From: Metallyticus violacea
Taxonomy: Eukaryota > Arthropoda > Insecta > Mantodea > Metallyticidae
DNA length: 64,000 nt
NCBI GenBank assembly: GCA_030762175.1
Contig: CM060833.1
Location: 3,015,501-3,079,500, forward strand
Direction of reading: 5' to 3'
Under the pieces are notes generated by a model. The model saw only the letters and a program-made list of their open reading frames with translations, was not told the origin of the DNA and did no database searches. Below, one piece after another: positions 60,674 to 64,000 of this stretch. How positions within the stretch are numbered: position 1 is the stretch's first letter; each line of letters opens with the position of its first letter. A program made the translations under genes and the position numbers.

Positions 60674-60744
60674 CTGTTCAAAAACATTCCTTTCACTTGA
60701 ACATGCTAAGTGAGAAACATGTGTCTATGTGTCTATGTGTCTAT

Positions 60745-62905
60745 GTACAGGGTGACCCAATGGAATACAACTTTGTATATACTTCGAGGATCAAGCAGCA
60801 CAATGCAATTTATTACTGAACTTATGTTTTAAAAATCACATTTTTTAAATGGGCTCTATGACAACAAACACATCTGTGTAATCAGCTGTGGAAGTTCACC
60901 ATAAATCGCTGCAATAAAACATTATATGAATGACCCTAATTTCATGAGTTATGTTTTCTTTTAACTGTATGGTTGTCTGTGGTCTGTCACAGAACACTTT
61001 ATTTTTCAATTATTTCCTTAAAAAGTAGTCTGCTGTCAGATCTGGAGATCAAGCTGGCCAGGCAACATCTGCAAATCGAGAAATTATGCATCCAGGAAAT
61101 AGGATCACTGTATTCATTGTTTCACCAGTGGTGTAAGCTATGGCACAATCCTGCTAGAATAAAAACTCAGTTTCATTATCATCCATCTGAAAGTGCAGTG
61201 TTGCCAGCATTTCTGTATATTGCTGTGCATTGATGGTCACAGTTTCCTTCTTCAAAAAAGTACGGACTGATGATTCCACTGGCAGAAATGCCACATCACA
61301 CTGTTATTTGCTATGAATTCAATGCTTGTTAGTAATTCCAGTAACAAAAGTTATTAGAGCTTTTAAAATATACAAGATAGGAATATATTCTTTACACTGG
61401 AAACAGAAACAAAGGGAATGTTGCCGTTTTTAGATATAAAAATTAATAATAATCATGGAAATTTAGAATTTGGAATCTATAGAAAAGATACGCACACAGA
61501 TAACTATATAAAATCAAATAGGTTTAACCCCATAGCTCACAAGCACTCAATTTTCAATAGCTTAACACACAGACTGGTGAATTTACCAATCAGTAAAGAG
61601 GAGTACAAAAAAGAGTTTGGGAAGATACAGGAGATTGTCATTATAAATGGTGTTAACAAAAATTTAATAAACAAAAAACTTAATAGATTCCTAAAGAAGA
61701 AATTGATCAAGAATATCACCACACTATTAACTGAAAAAGAGAGGCTGGTTTTTAAAAAATTCACCTACCATCCAGTAGCTATGAATAAATTCCAAACATT
61801 TTTTAAAGATATTAACATTAAATTGGCACCTGTTAACAGATACACTCTGAAAAATGATGAAGTGGACAACAGTTTTAATAACATTGCACAAGAGAAAAAG
61901 TCAGGAACATCTCAGGAACGTTAAGTACAAACAGATTGATAGGTCAGCAGTAGCACACCATTTTTGGAAAGACGATCACAACATAAAAAGAGAAATAAAG
62001 TTACTAAAAGAAGCACATGGACGTACAGAATTGGACGTATGGAAGATTTACATTCACAAACATAGGGATCATCTTATGAATTTCGACATTATAGGACAAT
62101 GTAATACCAATTTCCAGTTTATAAAGAAAAACCACCACCAGGACGGAGCCACAGGTCCTCATAGATGTTAGTTTTTATACCAATCGTAAATTTGGTTGAA
62201 GATGGAGAGGATGTCTCTTCAAAACTGGTCCCACCGTATTTAAAAGTAAGTGAAGCATAAGAGTGTGTTAGACGACAGATTAATTATAATTTACATTTAA
62301 CAAGCTTCATTGTGTAAGTTCCAACAGAATTTTTTAAAAATGTCTTATTTTTCGAAAGTTCTTAAATGAAGAATGAAAGTTATGTTTAATTATACAAACC
62401 CAAACAGATGGAAATGAGCCTCATCTGACATAATCAGTTTGTTCAGAAAAACTGGATTACCATCTAACATTGCGAGGAAGTGTCTACAAAAGGCCAATCA
62501 AGCAGGTGTCATCAGTGTCTTTAAATTGATGCACAATTTGAATTTTGTACAAATGGAACTTAAGGTCATTATGATGGGTACGGTAAATTCCACCCTAAAT
62601 CTTCTGTATACATAGGAAATTGACTTTGATTCACAAAAACACATTTTTCATCCATCCAAATATCTAAAGTTTATTAAATGGATAAAACAAATCACATGTG
62701 TGGAAGGTTACATAGCAACCAATACCATAACTGTAATGCAAAATTGTAGTTGTCATATTCCATTGGATCACATGTGATTTTTAAAAAATAAGTTCAAATT
62801 AATAAATTGCAGTATGCTACTTGTTCCTTGAAAAAGTAGTTTTATTTAATTTCACACAAGTGTCCCACAAGAAGGTTTCAAAAACCATCATATTCCACTG
62901 TATTT
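60745..62905 (-). mobile_element. IS630-like (DDE_3) transposon split by a PLE
   Basis: Minus-strand transposase in two parts. 62370-62600 holds FLNKLIMSDEAHFHLF (first Asp). 60850-61290 holds TVTINAQQYTEML, QDCAIAYTTGETM (second Asp), ISRFADVAWPA and SPDLTAADYFLR (third position), with stops. Inverted ends: ACAGGGTGACCCAATGGAAT near 60747 and its mirror near 62755-62775 and 62890-62905, extended by a shared CAATTTATTA block. PLE-A lies between the parts. Confidence 0.75.
61355..62345 (+). mobile_element. PLE-A copy nested in the IS630-like transposon
   Basis: Plus strand, one long frame 61418-61924: MLPFLDIKINNNHGNLEFGI, NPIAHKHSIFNSLTHRLVNL, FKKFTYHPVAMNKFQTFFKD, APVNRYTLK, KKSGT, then a deletion removes most of GIY-YIG and the frame resumes with LRNVKYKQIDRSAVAHHFWK. 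Terminus has TTGAAGA (62196-62202), hairpin GAGAG/CTCTT, AAAAC, GTC. Confidence 0.87.
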
Positions 62906-63059
62906 ATTCAATTTGATTGGGCTTATACCTGGTGGCAGTGAGAAATAATGAAATGCAAATATTTACAGCTTATACTTTCAATTATACATTTCAATCTAAC
63001 TAAATACATGTAAGCCTAACCTGTCAATATAAATATATAAAATACATGCAAACCTGATT

Positions 63060-63190
63060 ACACATATTTAATTTTTATATCCAGGAAAGGAAGAATCTTA
63101 TTTCTGGATATAAAAATTATGAAAAATGATAACATACTGGAATTTGGCATATTCAGGAAAAATACCCAAATGGATAATTATATACATATA
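63060..63190 (+). mobile_element. PLE-A RT fragment with a small palindrome
   Basis: FLDIKIMKNDNILEFGIFRK, NTQMDNYI on plus. Immediately left, TTTTATATCCAGGAA is the mirror of TTTCTGGATATAAAA, so a short inverted copy starts here too. Confidence 0.65.
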
Positions 63191-63474
63191 TTTAATTTTA
63201 TTAAATACTTGTCAACCTAATTAAATTAAATACATTTCAACTTAACTAAATATCCATCAACTTATATTTTACTCCAATTAAAACATAAATCTAAATATAT
63301 TTCAACATAAATACATGTCAAATGCAAAAGTAATCTATGAACTATAATACATACCTAAGTTTCTCTTAAACTTTTTAACTGTTTGAGGATAGCCCTTAAA
63401 GAATGGTAAGTTATTCCTAGGAATGATTCTGTTTAAGAATTAAAATTTTTCTGTTGGTCTGTGTTGCCTTACTA

Positions 63475-63845
63475 AATTTTAAATTTATGATCTCTCCTTG
63501 AGTAATTTAAGGGTATATTGTTTAAATCCTAGGTTCTTCCATACCCTTCTATCTTTATACCTTATAGAGTGCACAAAGTCTCACTTTTTTGTGCCTATCT
63601 GCCAAGAGCTCCAGTTCCAGATCTTGCAGCTTTATAAATTCATGTCCTCTGCCTTCTTTCATGAACTTGGTTGCTATTCTCTGCAGCCTCTCAAAAGAAT
63701 CTACATGTATTCTAGCAAGATGCTCCATATTACATTATCAGACAAACAAGGGACCTGCACAGTAACTCTTTGGTTACCGTGCTTTCCTTTCTAAACACTC
63801 TCCTAATGAAATGCAAAATCTTCATCCTATTACATGGTTTGCTTT
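63475..63845 (-). pseudogene. Non-LTR ORF2 fragment (jockey/CR1-type)
   Basis: Minus strand: HLARIHVDSFERLQRIATKF, MKEGRGHEFIKLQDLELELL, ADRHKKVRLCALYKV, then KDRRVW in another frame. This is the segment after the RT with the pattern LExVQRRATRFI and L-L-LExRR-RGDL. Confidence 0.7.
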
Positions 63846-63889
63846 GTCCTCTCATTCCAGCTTTTCATGTAAATATATTCCTAAGTATC

Positions 63890-64000
63890 CTAAATTTAGG
63901 TATTCATTTTTTTTACACTAAACTCCATTTACTTACATATTGTACTTACGAAACTGTTGACAATGGAGTGACAATATAACCTAAACTTAGGTATTCATTT
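63890..64000. mobile_element. PLE end, cut by the window edge
   Basis: Two copies of CCTAAA(C/T)TTAGGTATTCATT at 63889 and 63979 flank an end with TACACTAAACTCCATTTACT. The same words occur at 57590-57670 and 27700-27880. Confidence 0.55.

Larger units (their letters stand above)
56675..59285 (+). pseudogene. mariner (family M3) split by PLE and SINE-B
   Basis: N-terminal part 56675-57050 matches the copy at 32740-33050 ([13 protein letters not shown] for [13 protein letters not shown]). C-terminal part 58735-59285: [53 protein letters not shown] and FQGLVK. The gap of 1.7 kb holds unknown sequence, a PLE end, a gag-like piece and a SINE-B. Confidence 0.72.

Noticed and set aside
59760..60060. 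gag-like coding region
   Set aside because: The match to retroelement gag patterns is too weak in every frame.
3253..60673. TSC2 as a processed or decayed pseudogene
   Set aside because: Introns are present and 1167 codons are open with conserved motifs and proper splice sites across 19 exons.
62906..63890. Upstream TSC2 exon before 60673
   Set aside because: No minus-strand stretch resembling the tuberin N-terminal region with fitting splice signals was seen.

Overview
The window is nuclear DNA from an arthropod, most likely an insect with a large, AT-rich genome. Evidence: long introns packed with Penelope-like elements (PLEs), mariner/IS630-like transposons, tRNA-derived SINEs and non-LTR retrotransposon relics, around one spliced gene whose protein is clearly tuberin. 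No bacterial operon, CRISPR array or rRNA is visible. The species cannot be told from the sequence. The only host gene I can support is TSC2 (gigas in Drosophila), on the minus strand. Nineteen exons run from 60673 down to 3253 and chain into one uninterrupted frame of 3501 nt (1167 codons), with GT/AG junctions and matching phases at every boundary. They cover the middle of tuberin: from the N-terminal helical-repeat segment (near human residue 260), through the tuberin domain, to the Ser/Thr-rich linker before the Rap-GAP domain. The first exons (N-terminus) lie to the right of the window and the GAP-domain exons to the left. A basophilic site in exon 11 matches the Akt site around human Ser939.

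Layout, left to right. 1-3250: an inverted pair of PLE copies, a decayed IS630-like transposase and a SINE. 3250-9560: exons 19-16 with a decayed DDE element, a second PLE type (PLE-B) and another inverted PLE pair. 9560-26080: exons 15-11 with mariner relics and many PLE copies. 26080-41750: PLE and mariner copies, a non-LTR element with a nested SINE, and exons 10-8. 41750-51900: mariners, non-LTR RT relics, and exons 7-4, with an inverted PLE pair starting about 30 bp from exon 7. 51900-64000: PLE-B, nested mariners, exons 3-1, an IS630-like transposon split by a PLE, and a non-LTR tail.

The most interesting pattern is in the PLE ends. More than twenty copies carry a short module: CTGAWGA, a small hairpin, GAAAC, two bases, then GTH. 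This is the conserved core of a type I hammerhead ribozyme with a minimal stem III, as already reported for PLEs. Many of these ends occur as head-to-head inverted pairs, so the TSC2 pre-mRNA should contain several long intronic hairpins. Some ribozyme cores are in the sense orientation of TSC2, one about 75 nt upstream of exon 7. No PLE, mariner or non-LTR copy here has an intact reading frame, and several are nested, which gives a relative order of insertion.
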